Shown here: positions 41,809-51,082 of the stretch, one piece after another | Layout: every line of letters starts with the position of its first letter | Position numbering within the stretch: position 1 is the stretch's first letter | DNA from: Candidatus Westeberhardia cardiocondylae | GTDB lineage: Bacteria > Pseudomonadota > Gammaproteobacteria > Enterobacterales > Enterobacteriaceae | Length of the DNA stretch: 64,000 nucleotides | Direction of reading: 5' to 3' | NCBI GenBank assembly: GCA_024648765.1 | Contig: JABYQC010000001.1 | Coordinates: 245,000-308,999, forward strand | The notes under the pieces: generated by a model | Seen by the model: the letters and a program-made list of their open reading frames with translations, nothing else | Databases searched by the model: none | Told to the model about the DNA's origin: nothing | Program-made: the position numbers and the translations under genes

Positions 41809-43090
41809 TATTAACATATTACATAAATGGTATAAATTATTTCAAAAAAGGCAAAAAATATTGCCATCCAAGGAAGCAAAATATAATTGGGAACAAATTA
41901 AATCATTGGGGATACCAATGAGAAAACAAGAAAATTGGAAATATATATCTTTAAATGAATTTTTTAACAATCATTTTATAGATGCTATATATTGTAATAT
42001 ATCAAAAAAAGAATGTAATTCTTTAAGTCTAAAATTACATGCGTATAAATTAGTTTTCATTAATGGAAAATATTCATCATTATTAAGTGACAAGAAATTA
42101 GGATATTGGAAAATAAAAACAAAAAATCAAGAAAATCATCAATTAACAAAAAAACTTATTATACCAGATATATTTGCATATTTGATAGAAAGTTTAAGAA
42201 AAGAAATGATTACCATATTTCTTCCAAAAGAAAAAAAAGAAAATATACCTTTATATCTTTTGCATATAAATCAAGGGAGCACAAAAGAAAACACTTTAGC
42301 GACAATAAATTATAGACACCATATTGAATTAAATAATGGATCTACTGGAAAAATTATTGAACATTTTGTTAGTAAAAATAATTTTCAAGCATATTTCAAT
42401 AATACAAGAACTTCAATTATTTTAAATAATTCAGCAAAACTTAAATATATTAAATTAGGATTTGAAAATCATAACAGTTATCATTTTGGGTATAATGATA
42501 TTTATACAAAAAAAAATTCCATATTTTCCAGTAATACTATTATGGTAGGATCTAAAATTAATAGGAATCAAACTAATGTTAAAATTAATGGAAAAAATTC
42601 CAACATAATTATCAATAGTTTGTTAATACCATGTACCAAAAATACTATTGGAGATAGCAAAACATACATAGAACATAATAAGAGTAATTGTATCAGTAGA
42701 CAACTACATAAAATCATTGTTCATAAATATGGAAAAGGAATATTTGACGGTATAATTAAAGTAAAAAGATGTGCTTATAAAACAGATAGCAAAATGATCA
42801 ATCATAATTTGTTACTTGACAAATTAGCAGAAATTAATACTAAACCTCAGTTAAATATTTACACAGATGATGTTGTTTGTAATCATGCTGCTACCATAGG
42901 ATCTATAGATTCTAATCAAATATTATATTTGCGATCTAGAGGGATATCTTATCAAGATGCAAAAAAAATGATAATTTTTTCTTTTTTTGCAGATTTTCTA
43001 GAAAGTATCGATTGTAAAATATTGAAAAAAATAATTTTTCTTCGTATTTATGAGATTTTCCAAAATAATAAAAATATAAAATTATTATGA
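41786..43090 (+). CDS. sufD: Fe-S cluster scaffold subunit SufD
   Basis: Partner of SufB and SufC. The ATG at 41786 follows GGAG at 41773-41776 and yields MQNLSKNNINILHKW, in line with the E. coli N-terminus; 434 residues (E. coli 423). Conserved stretches include RKQENWKY near 50, the YRHHIELN region, IEHNKSNCISRQLHKI near 295, and TDDVVCNHAATIG near 365 with the histidine needed for iron acquisition. More diverged than SufB. Confidence 0.95.
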   Translation: MQNLSKNNINILHKWYKLFQKRQKILPSKEAKYNWEQIKSLGIPMRKQENWKYISLNEFFNNHFIDAIYCNISKKECNSLSLKLHAYKLVFINGKYSSLLSDKKLGYWKIKTKNQENHQLTKKLIIPDIFAYLIESLRKEMITIFLPKEKKENIPLYLLHINQGSTKENTLATINYRHHIELNNGSTGKIIEHFVSKNNFQAYFNNTRTSIILNNSAKLKYIKLGFENHNSYHFGYNDIYTKKNSIFSSNTIMVGSKINRNQTNVKINGKNSNIIINSLLIPCTKNTIGDSKTYIEHNKSNCISRQLHKIIVHKYGKGIFDGIIKVKRCAYKTDSKMINHNLLLDKLAEINTKPQLNIYTDDVVCNHAATIGSIDSNQILYLRSRGISYQDAKKMIIFSFFADFLESIDCKILKKIIFLRIYEIFQNNKNIKLL

Positions 43091-44328
43091 ATTATCCAAT
43101 TAATAATATTCGATCGGATTTTCCTATTTTATCAACTACAATAAATAATGTTCCATTAGTATATCTTGATAATGCAGCAAGTGCACAAAAACCAAAATTT
43201 GTTATCAACTGCGAAAAAAAATATTATTATACAGAACATGCTCCGGTACATCGAGGTATTTATGATTTAAGTAATCATGTAACAAATCGTATGGAAAATA
43301 TTCGTTGGAAAATAGCAAAATTTATTAATGCATCTTCAGAAAAAGAAATTATTTTTGTTCAAAATACCACAGAAGGTATAAATTTAGTTGCCCATAGCTG
43401 GGGAAGAAAATTTCTCACATCAAAAGATAATATTGTAATTACTGAAATGGAACATCATGCCAATATTGTTCCTTGGCAAATATTGGCGCAAGAGAAAAAA
43501 TTTGAATTAAAATATATACCATTATTACCTAATGGTACCTTAGATATTGCAAAAATACCATTACTTGTGAATAAAAAAACACGTCTATTTTCTGTAACCC
43601 ATGTTTCTAATGTGCTTGGAACAATTAATCCTATTAGAAAACTAATAAAACAAATAAGAGAAATTAGCCATGCGCTTATATTGGTGGATGGAGCACAAGC
43701 TGTTATGCATAAAAAAATTGATGTGCAAAAATTAGATTGTGATTTTTATGTATTTTCTGGACACAAATTATATGGACCATCAGGAATTGGTGTATTATAT
43801 GCTAAAAAAAAAATATTAGAAGATATGCCTCCATGGAAAGGTGGTGGGTCAATGATTCATAAGGTTAGTTTAAAAAAAGAAACAATTTTTCGTAATATCC
43901 CATGGCGTTTTGAAGCAGGTACACCAAATATATCCGGTATTATAGGATTGGGAGCAGCCATTCAATATATTAATAAAATTGGATTAGACAAAATAAAAAT
44001 ATATGAAACTAAGTTAACAAATTATACTATGAATGCTTTAAAAAAAATCCCAGATATAATTATATATGGACAAGATAATCGTATAGGAATAATTTCTTTT
44101 AATTTACACAAATATCATGCTTATGATATTGGAACGTTACTTGATAAATATGGTATTGCTATTAGAACAGGGCATCATTGTGCTATGCCTCTAATGTCAT
44201 ATTTTAGAATTCACAGTATGTGTAGATTATCTTTAGCAATATACACTACAAAAGAAGATATTGATTATTTTATAGAGAGTATAAACAAAATTAAATATTT
44301 TTTAAATAAAAAAAATAAATATTTATGA
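43087..44328 (+). CDS. sufS: Cysteine desulfurase SufS
   Basis: PLP enzyme that takes sulfur from cysteine and passes it to SufE. The PLP lysine is in SGHKLYGP near residue 229, the catalytic cysteine in RTGHHCAMPLM near 366, and EMEHHANIVPW near 120 stacks on the cofactor. 413 residues (E. coli 406). Its ATG overlaps the sufD stop by four bases (ATGA), a mark of translational coupling. Confidence 0.97.
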   Translation: MNYPINNIRSDFPILSTTINNVPLVYLDNAASAQKPKFVINCEKKYYYTEHAPVHRGIYDLSNHVTNRMENIRWKIAKFINASSEKEIIFVQNTTEGINLVAHSWGRKFLTSKDNIVITEMEHHANIVPWQILAQEKKFELKYIPLLPNGTLDIAKIPLLVNKKTRLFSVTHVSNVLGTINPIRKLIKQIREISHALILVDGAQAVMHKKIDVQKLDCDFYVFSGHKLYGPSGIGVLYAKKKILEDMPPWKGGGSMIHKVSLKKETIFRNIPWRFEAGTPNISGIIGLGAAIQYINKIGLDKIKIYETKLTNYTMNALKKIPDIIIYGQDNRIGIISFNLHKYHAYDIGTLLDKYGIAIRTGHHCAMPLMSYFRIHSMCRLSLAIYTTKEDIDYFIESINKIKYFLNKKNKYL

Positions 44329-44750
44329 AATTTTTGCCAAATAAAATAAAATTATTGAAGAATTTTTCTTCTTGTGTAAATTGGGAAGAAAAATATTTCT
44401 ATATTATAGAATTAGGAGAAAATTTACCAAAAGCTCCAAAAAATATAAGAATTCCGAAATATTTGATATTAGGATGTCAAAGTAGAGTATGGATTATGAT
44501 GACGAATAAATATAATCATGTTAAATTATATGGAGATAGTGATGCTTTAATTACTAAAGGATTAGTATCTATATTAATTATTTTGTATAAGGGATTAACA
44601 TTAAAAGAAATAATAGATTTCGAAATTAGTTCTTTTCTTAATATATTATCATTAAATAAATATTTAAGTAAATCTCGTTCTCAAGGATTATTATCTATTA
44701 TTGAAAATATTCAATTACAAGCACATAATTTAATAAATAAAAAATTTTAA
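44325..44750 (+). CDS. sufE: Sulfur-acceptor protein SufE
   Basis: Receives persulfide sulfur from SufS and hands it to SufB. The acceptor cysteine lies in LILGCQSRVW near residue 49-52. 141 residues (E. coli 138). It overlaps sufS by ATGA, completing an uninterrupted sufABCDSE operon. In E. coli ldtE and lpp come next before pykF; here only 112 bases remain. Confidence 0.96.
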   Translation: MKFLPNKIKLLKNFSSCVNWEEKYFYIIELGENLPKAPKNIRIPKYLILGCQSRVWIMMTNKYNHVKLYGDSDALITKGLVSILIILYKGLTLKEIIDFEISSFLNILSLNKYLSKSRSQGLLSIIENIQLQAHNLINKKF

Positions 44751-44862
44751 TTTATCAATTTTATTTCATATTCTACATACATAATACTACACAATGTATC
44801 AAAATAAAAGACAAATATTTCGTTTTACAAAAATATACAAATGAGATAAAGAATTTATAATG

Positions 44863-46275
44863 TCATAATACATGTACGGAAGAAATATTTCTAGCATATG
44901 TAGGAACTAAACCTCCAGATACCATGACAATAATATCTCCTTTTTTAGCTAAATCTCTTTCTATAGCAATTATTTTTCCAATTTTATAAAAATCATCGTT
45001 TGAATCAATTCTATCCACTAATGAACAATAAACACTGCGGCATAATAATAATTGTCTAGAAGTCAATTCATTGGTTGTTATAGCTAAAATATTCGCATTT
45101 GGAGAATATTTTCGTATTGCTTTTGCAGATCTTCCCCAAGCAGTTGCTACAATAATTAATGGAGATTTTAATTTTTCAGAAGTTTCAACAGCTCCACAAC
45201 AAATTGCTTCAGTAATTTTTAGTTTATAATTTTCGTCCAAAACTTTTATTTTTTTTAATGAAACTCTATCAGTACGATTGCAAATAGTATGCATAATCTT
45301 AATAGATTCTAAAGGATATTTACCTTTAGCTGTTTCTCCGGATAACATAACTGCATCTGTGCCATCTAATATTGCATTAGTTATGTCTCCTGCTTCTGCG
45401 CAAGTAGGTCTAGGTTGTCTAATCATAGAATCTAACATTTGTGTAGCAGTTATTACAATTTTTTTATAAAAATTACATTTTGCAATAATTTTTTTTTGAG
45501 AGAATATTACTTCTTCTATTGGAATTTCTACCCCAAGATCTCCTCTAGCTACCATAATTCCATCGGAAACTTTCAAAATTTCATCAAAATTATCCAAACC
45601 TTCTTGATTTTCAATTTTTGAAATAATTTGTATTTTCTCCCCACCATATTTTTTTAAATATTTCCTTATTTTTAATACATCGGATTTTTTTCGAATAAAT
45701 GATGCAGCAACAAAATCTACTTTTTTTTTACAAGCAAAAATTAAATCAAATTTATCTTTTTCTTCTAATGCAGGCAAAGAAATAGAAACACCAGGTAAAT
45801 TAATTCCTTTATTTTCTCCAAGTACAGCAGTATTAAGTACTTTACATATTACAGTATCATTATTAATATCTATTACCAAAAAACTGAGTAATCCATTGTC
45901 AACCAAAATAATATTTCCTTTAGTTAAATCTTTAGAAAAATTAGAATATGTCACAGCTACACATTTATTATCTCCATAAATGTTTTTATTAGTAGTGAAA
46001 GTAAAAATTTGTCCACTGTATAATAATACATCATGACCATTTTTTAATTTCATTGTTCTAATTTCTGGTCCTTTAGTGTCTAGAAGTATAGCAGCTTGTT
46101 TATTAGTATTTTTTAAAATTTCTCGTAGATTTTCAATTCTTTGATTGTGTTCTTCATGATTTCCATGAGAAAAATTAAGACGCATAACATCCATTCCGTA
46201 CTTAAGTAAAGAAAATAACATTTTTTTTGATTCTGTTTTAGGACCAACCGTGCAAATTATTTTTGTTTTTTTCAT
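44863..46275 (-). CDS. pykF: Pyruvate kinase I
   Basis: Final ATP-forming step of glycolysis. The ATG at 46275 gives [16 protein letters not shown] and exactly 470 residues as in E. coli; an upstream TTG (46296) is not needed. The signature [15 protein letters not shown] near 220-234, [12 protein letters not shown] near 243, and [10 protein letters not shown] near 278 are intact, as is the C-terminal SVHVL. It is convergent with the suf operon, as in E. coli. Confidence 0.97.
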   Translation of the reverse strand: MKKTKIICTVGPKTESKKMLFSLLKYGMDVMRLNFSHGNHEEHNQRIENLREILKNTNKQAAILLDTKGPEIRTMKLKNGHDVLLYSGQIFTFTTNKNIYGDNKCVAVTYSNFSKDLTKGNIILVDNGLLSFLVIDINNDTVICKVLNTAVLGENKGINLPGVSISLPALEEKDKFDLIFACKKKVDFVAASFIRKKSDVLKIRKYLKKYGGEKIQIISKIENQEGLDNFDEILKVSDGIMVARGDLGVEIPIEEVIFSQKKIIAKCNFYKKIVITATQMLDSMIRQPRPTCAEAGDITNAILDGTDAVMLSGETAKGKYPLESIKIMHTICNRTDRVSLKKIKVLDENYKLKITEAICCGAVETSEKLKSPLIIVATAWGRSAKAIRKYSPNANILAITTNELTSRQLLLCRSVYCSLVDRIDSNDDFYKIGKIIAIERDLAKKGDIIVMVSGGLVPTYARNISSVHVL

Positions 46276-46519
46276 AAAATTATATTTATACAACATTATA
46301 TAAAGAGTTATTTTTAAAAATATATAAGCGATTTTTAGTGCAAAGTTTAAAAATTATAGCATTATAAATATAACACAAAGTTACTATTATAATATATGAA
46401 ACTTATTTCTACATATGGAAATATGTTATAAATAACAATATATATATAATACTTCAATGAATATATTTAAAATATATTATAACAACAACATATGATAAAT
46501 TTTTTCATATTATTAATCA

Positions 46520-46593
46520 TGCGTCCAAGTGGACTCGAACCACTGACTTCTACCATGTCATGGTAACACTCTAACCAATTGAGTTATGGACGC
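46520..46593 (-). tRNA. valV: tRNA-Val(GAC)
   Basis: Minus-strand cloverleaf with acceptor GCGTCCA/TGGACGC, anticodon GAC in the loop ATGACAT, T-loop TTCGAGT and A73. CCA not encoded. In E. coli valV and valW with GAC lie in the same neighbourhood near mdtK. Confidence 0.95.
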
Positions 46594-46820
46594 ATATTGA
46601 AAAATTTATTAAATAATATACATATATATTGGAAATAATGCAATATTTTTCAGTATTAACAAATTCCATTATATGTATATGATATTTCTTTATACATAAA
46701 ATAAAAATAAAAAACTTTGTAATATCTCGAAATAATTTTTTTGCATTAGTAATATTTGAATATATTATAACAAATATTTGTAGTATTTATTAGATATTAT
46801 AAACGTTTATTAATAAAATT

Positions 46821-48179
46821 TTATTTTAAATTTCTAGATATTTTTTTTTGTAATATTTGCATTCTAAAAACCATTAAAATAGCAGAAGATGTCAATCCAA
46901 TAATAAAACCTATCCAAAAACCACTGGGACCCATGGCAGGATAAACAATATCTGTAAGAGCTAAAATATATCCACATGGTAATCCTAATAACCAATAAGC
47001 AAAAAAAGTTATATAAAATATTGAACGTGTATCTTTGTAACCTCGTAATATACTATTTCCTATAACTTGAACAGAATCAGATATTTGATAAATAGATGCT
47101 AATAACATTAAATGTGATGCAATTGATACAACAGAAGGTGTATCATTATATAATGATGCAATATGTTCACGAAAAATGCTAGTTAAAAGTGCAGTACAAC
47201 AAGCTAAAAAAATTCCTATAATTAAACTTGTCCAAGAACTTATTTTAGCTTGTTCTACATTTTTTTTTCCTAAACAAAACCCTACACGAATAGTGACTGC
47301 AACACCTATTGATAATGGCAAAACAAACATTAAGGAACTAAAATTTAAAGCAATTTGGTGTCCGGCTACTGCTACAATTCCTAGTGGAGCTACTAAAATT
47401 GTTACTAAAGCAAATAAAGTAACCTCAAAAAATAACGATAGAGCCACTGGTAATCCTAAATAAAAAAGTTTTTTCAATACAACTAAATCTGGTTTATTAT
47501 ATTTTTGAAAAATACGAAAATCACGGAAAGTATTAGAATAATGTATATACATGTATAACAAAACAAACATAATCCAATAGACTGATGCTGTTGCAATGCC
47601 ACAACCTGCTCCTCCCATAACAGGCATACCAAATTTTCCGTAAATAAAAATATAATTGATAGGAATATTACTAAATAGACCTATAAAACTAATAATCATT
47701 CCAGGTTTAGTATACGACAAACCTTCACATTGACAACGAAAAACTTGAAAAAATAAATACCCAGGAGTACCCCATAACAAATAAAATAAAAAGTTTATTG
47801 TTTTTTCATTTAAGGGTTTTTCTAAATTTAACATGTAATTAATAAATTGATTACTATGGTACAATAAAAACATAATAATACACGATATTCCTACGGCTAA
47901 CCATAATCCTTGACACACTTGATGCGGAATATATTTTCTTTTTCCTGAACCATTATATTGTGCAATTATCGGAGTTAATGCTAATAATAAACCATGTCCA
48001 AATAAAATAACTGGTAACCAAATAGAAGTACCTACGGCAACTGCAGCCATATCAACGGCACTTACTGATCCAGACATTATAGTATCAACAATTCCCATAG
48101 CAGTTTGTGCAATTTGGGCAAAAACTACTGGAATAGCTAAAGTGAGTACAATACGTGCTTCTTTAAGGTATTTTTGCAA
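46821..48179 (-). CDS. mdtK: MATE-family multidrug efflux pump MdtK, TTG start
   Basis: Cation-coupled exporter of drugs and other organic cations across the inner membrane. Twelve hydrophobic segments span 452 residues (E. coli 457). The N-terminus [20 protein letters not shown] and [15 protein letters not shown] near 60-74 match E. coli closely. The start is a TTG preceded by AGGA six bases upstream. Proximity to the GAC valine tRNA follows E. coli order. Confidence 0.95.
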   Translation of the reverse strand: MQKYLKEARIVLTLAIPVVFAQIAQTAMGIVDTIMSGSVSAVDMAAVAVGTSIWLPVILFGHGLLLALTPIIAQYNGSGKRKYIPHQVCQGLWLAVGISCIIMFLLYHSNQFINYMLNLEKPLNEKTINFLFYLLWGTPGYLFFQVFRCQCEGLSYTKPGMIISFIGLFSNIPINYIFIYGKFGMPVMGGAGCGIATASVYWIMFVLLYMYIHYSNTFRDFRIFQKYNKPDLVVLKKLFYLGLPVALSLFFEVTLFALVTILVAPLGIVAVAGHQIALNFSSLMFVLPLSIGVAVTIRVGFCLGKKNVEQAKISSWTSLIIGIFLACCTALLTSIFREHIASLYNDTPSVVSIASHLMLLASIYQISDSVQVIGNSILRGYKDTRSIFYITFFAYWLLGLPCGYILALTDIVYPAMGPSGFWIGFIIGLTSSAILMVFRMQILQKKISRNLK

Positions 48180-48699
48180 GATATATCCTGAAATATTTTA
48201 AAAACTTAATACATATTATTAATAAATGTTATCATAAAACTAATTTTAAATTATGTACAACACTGATTAGTACATAAAAATTTTACTATAAATTATAATT
48301 TTATTATATTTTATATTTAAAATGATATTTTATACACTATAAATAAAAATTAAAAATATTTAATATTCTAAAAATATATTTCTGTATATTATTTTTATCA
48401 ATAGTTTTCATAAAAATTTTGTATAATATAAAAATAATATTATGAATTTACAAAATAAAAAATTTTTAAAATTATCAATATAATACAAAGAAAATCCACA
48501 AATTTTATAATACTTCATATATACATGTTTTATGTAAAATATAATATATATATCATGATACATCTATTGTTCCCAAATTTTTTAAAATATTTAATATATA
48601 TATACAATATGCAATTGCAAATTATTAAAATATTTTGCTTTTTTTTTAATTATAGAATAAACTACATCCAACGTTCAAAATTAAATTTTTATTAAAGCA
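48180..48699. other. Divergent mdtK-grxD spacer, no gene
   Basis: About 520 A/T-rich bases between divergent genes; nothing supported. No riboswitch fold was recognised before mdtK. Confidence 0.5.
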
Positions 48700-49047
48700 A
48701 TGTTAATAGATAAAACATTTAAAAAAATTCAAAAACAAATAGAAAAAAATATAATACTTTTATATATGAAAGGATCTCCTAAATTGCCAATGTGTGGGTT
48801 TTCTTTTAAAGCTTTTCAAATATTACAACAATGTACAAAAAATTTTTCGTATATCGATGTGTTAGAAAATAAAGATATTAGAATAATGTTGCCAAAATTT
48901 AGCAATTGGCCAACATTTCCCCAGTTATGGATAAATAAAAAACTGATAGGAGGTTGTGATACTATCACAGAAATGTTTAATTGTAACGAATTGCAAATTT
49001 TAATTAAAAATACTTTAAAAAAAGAAAATAAAAATACTATATGTTAA
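48700..49047 (+). CDS. grxD: Monothiol glutaredoxin 4
   Basis: CGFS-type glutaredoxin that binds a [2Fe-2S] cluster with glutathione and shuttles clusters to target proteins. The active site CGFS is at residues 32-35 after KGSPKLPM; the WPTFPQLW and GGCD glutathione-binding motifs follow. 115 residues, the same length as in E. coli. It works alongside the SUF operon found 4 kb to the left. Confidence 0.97.
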   Translation: MLIDKTFKKIQKQIEKNIILLYMKGSPKLPMCGFSFKAFQILQQCTKNFSYIDVLENKDIRIMLPKFSNWPTFPQLWINKKLIGGCDTITEMFNCNELQILIKNTLKKENKNTIC

Positions 49048-49570
49048 ATGAATTTGTTATATGATAGCTTAGTATTTGTGATGATAAATATAAAAATATT
49101 AAAATTTTATATATATTGAATATATATATATTCACAATACCATAATGACAAAAAATATTTAAAAAAATTTAGAATTTTATTGTGCATTGATATGAAATAA
49201 ACGTTATTATACATGTGCAATAAAAATATTTAAATAATAAAATTCATTAAAATATTATTTTTAGGATATTACGAAATAATTATAATATGTGTGTGATTAT
49301 TCATGATGTATATATATAATTTTTTATATTATATAGAATACGAGATATTTTGTATAAAATAACATAAAATTTTCAATAATGTATGATATACAATGAAATT
49401 TGTAATTTAAAAAAAACATTTTTTGTAAGAATTTTCAAAACATTATTATAAACCATGAATTTTATAATATTGAATATAAGTGTATAAAGTAAAAAATATT
49501 TCTTGGTTAACACTGATGAAAATATACATTTATAATATTACATCAAAATTTTCTAATATAAATACATATT
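49048..49570. other. Spacer grxD-zwf, no gene
   Basis: About 520 bases, A/T-rich, no supported feature. The zwf promoter is expected; no convincing SoxS/MarA site was seen. Confidence 0.45.
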
Positions 49571-51058
49571 ATGGTAACAACACCCAAAATTCCTCCATCT
49601 TGTAATTTGATTATTTTTGGCACAAAAGGAGACTTAGCAAGACGAAAGTTGTTACCTTCATTATATCAATTAGAAAAAATAGGTTTAATTCATCCAAAAA
49701 CACGTATTATAGGAGTTGGTAGAGCTGAATGGAATATTAAATTATATACACATGTTGTGCATGAAGCATTAGAAACTTTTATGCAAGAACCAGTAGATAT
49801 TAAATATTGGAATATTTTAAAAAAAAGATTAGACTTTTGTAATCTTGATGTCAATGCAACACAATATTTCAATCAATTAGCAAAAAAAATTGATCAAAAT
49901 AATAAAATTACTGTAAGTTATTTAGCTATGCCGCCTACAACTTTTGGAGTAATTTGTAAAGGTTTAAGTAAAATTGGATTAAATCATGAACCAAATCGTA
50001 TTGTTATGGAAAAACCCATTGGTAATGATTTAGAATCCTCAAAAATTATTAATAACCAGGTATCAAGATATTTTAATGAAAAACAAATATATCGCATAGA
50101 TCATTATTTAGGCAAAGAAACTATTTTAAATTTACTTACATTACGTTTTGCTAATCCTTTATTTTCCACACATTGGGATAATCGTAGTATTGATCATGTA
50201 CAAATTACGGTATCCGAAGAAATAGGTATTGAAGGTCGTTGGAAATATTTTGATAATATTGGGCAATTGCGAGATATGGTACAAAGTCATCTTTTGCAAA
50301 TTTTAACTATCATAGCTATGTCTCCACCATTAAATTTAATGATTGATAACGTACGAGATGAAAAAATTAAAATATTACGCGCACTTCGACCAATTAATTA
50401 TATTAATGCTAAAAAAAACACGGTAAGAGGACAATATACACAAGGTATTATAAAAGGAAAAAAAATATGCGGTTATTTAGAAGAAGAAGGAATTAAAAAA
50501 AATAGTCGTACAGAAACTTTTGTTGCTATTCGTGTTGATATCGATAATTGGCAATGGGCAGGTGTACCATTTTATTTACGTACAGGAAAACGTTTAAAAA
50601 AAAAGTATTCTGAAATTGTGATATATTTTAAAAATCCTATAATAAATTTATTTCACAATTCTTACCAAGAATTACCAAAAAATAAATTGACCATTAGAAT
50701 TCAACCAAATGAAGGAATAGATTTGCAAATTTTAAATAAGTTATCTACATTAGATTCACAACATCAATTACAAATAAATAAATTAAACTTAAATTTTTCT
50801 GATAAATTTACAAATAAACATTTTTTGTTAGATGCGTATGAAAGACTTTTATTAGAAACAATGTATGGAACACAAACTTTATTTGTTCGACGAGATGAAA
50901 TAGAAGAATCTTGGAAATGGATTGACACAATTGTACAAGCATGGGAAACAGATATCAATGATATGCCTAAACCATATAGCTCTGGATCAATAGGGCCGAT
51001 ATCTTCTATAAATATGATTACTAAAGATCACAGAACATGGAACAGTAATTATAATTAA
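49571..51058 (+). CDS. zwf: Glucose-6-phosphate 1-dehydrogenase
   Basis: First step of the oxidative pentose-phosphate pathway, making NADPH. The nucleotide-binding motif FGTKGDLARRKL is near residues 16-27, the active-site motif RIDHYLGKE near 177-185, and the C-terminal region is complete. 495 residues (E. coli 491). The gene converges on pheT with only 24 bases between the stops. Confidence 0.97.
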   Translation: MVTTPKIPPSCNLIIFGTKGDLARRKLLPSLYQLEKIGLIHPKTRIIGVGRAEWNIKLYTHVVHEALETFMQEPVDIKYWNILKKRLDFCNLDVNATQYFNQLAKKIDQNNKITVSYLAMPPTTFGVICKGLSKIGLNHEPNRIVMEKPIGNDLESSKIINNQVSRYFNEKQIYRIDHYLGKETILNLLTLRFANPLFSTHWDNRSIDHVQITVSEEIGIEGRWKYFDNIGQLRDMVQSHLLQILTIIAMSPPLNLMIDNVRDEKIKILRALRPINYINAKKNTVRGQYTQGIIKGKKICGYLEEEGIKKNSRTETFVAIRVDIDNWQWAGVPFYLRTGKRLKKKYSEIVIYFKNPIINLFHNSYQELPKNKLTIRIQPNEGIDLQILNKLSTLDSQHQLQINKLNLNFSDKFTNKHFLLDAYERLLLETMYGTQTLFVRRDEIEESWKWIDTIVQAWETDINDMPKPYSSGSIGPISSINMITKDHRTWNSNYN

Positions 51059-51082
51059 GCATATGACATGCTATTAAAAATT

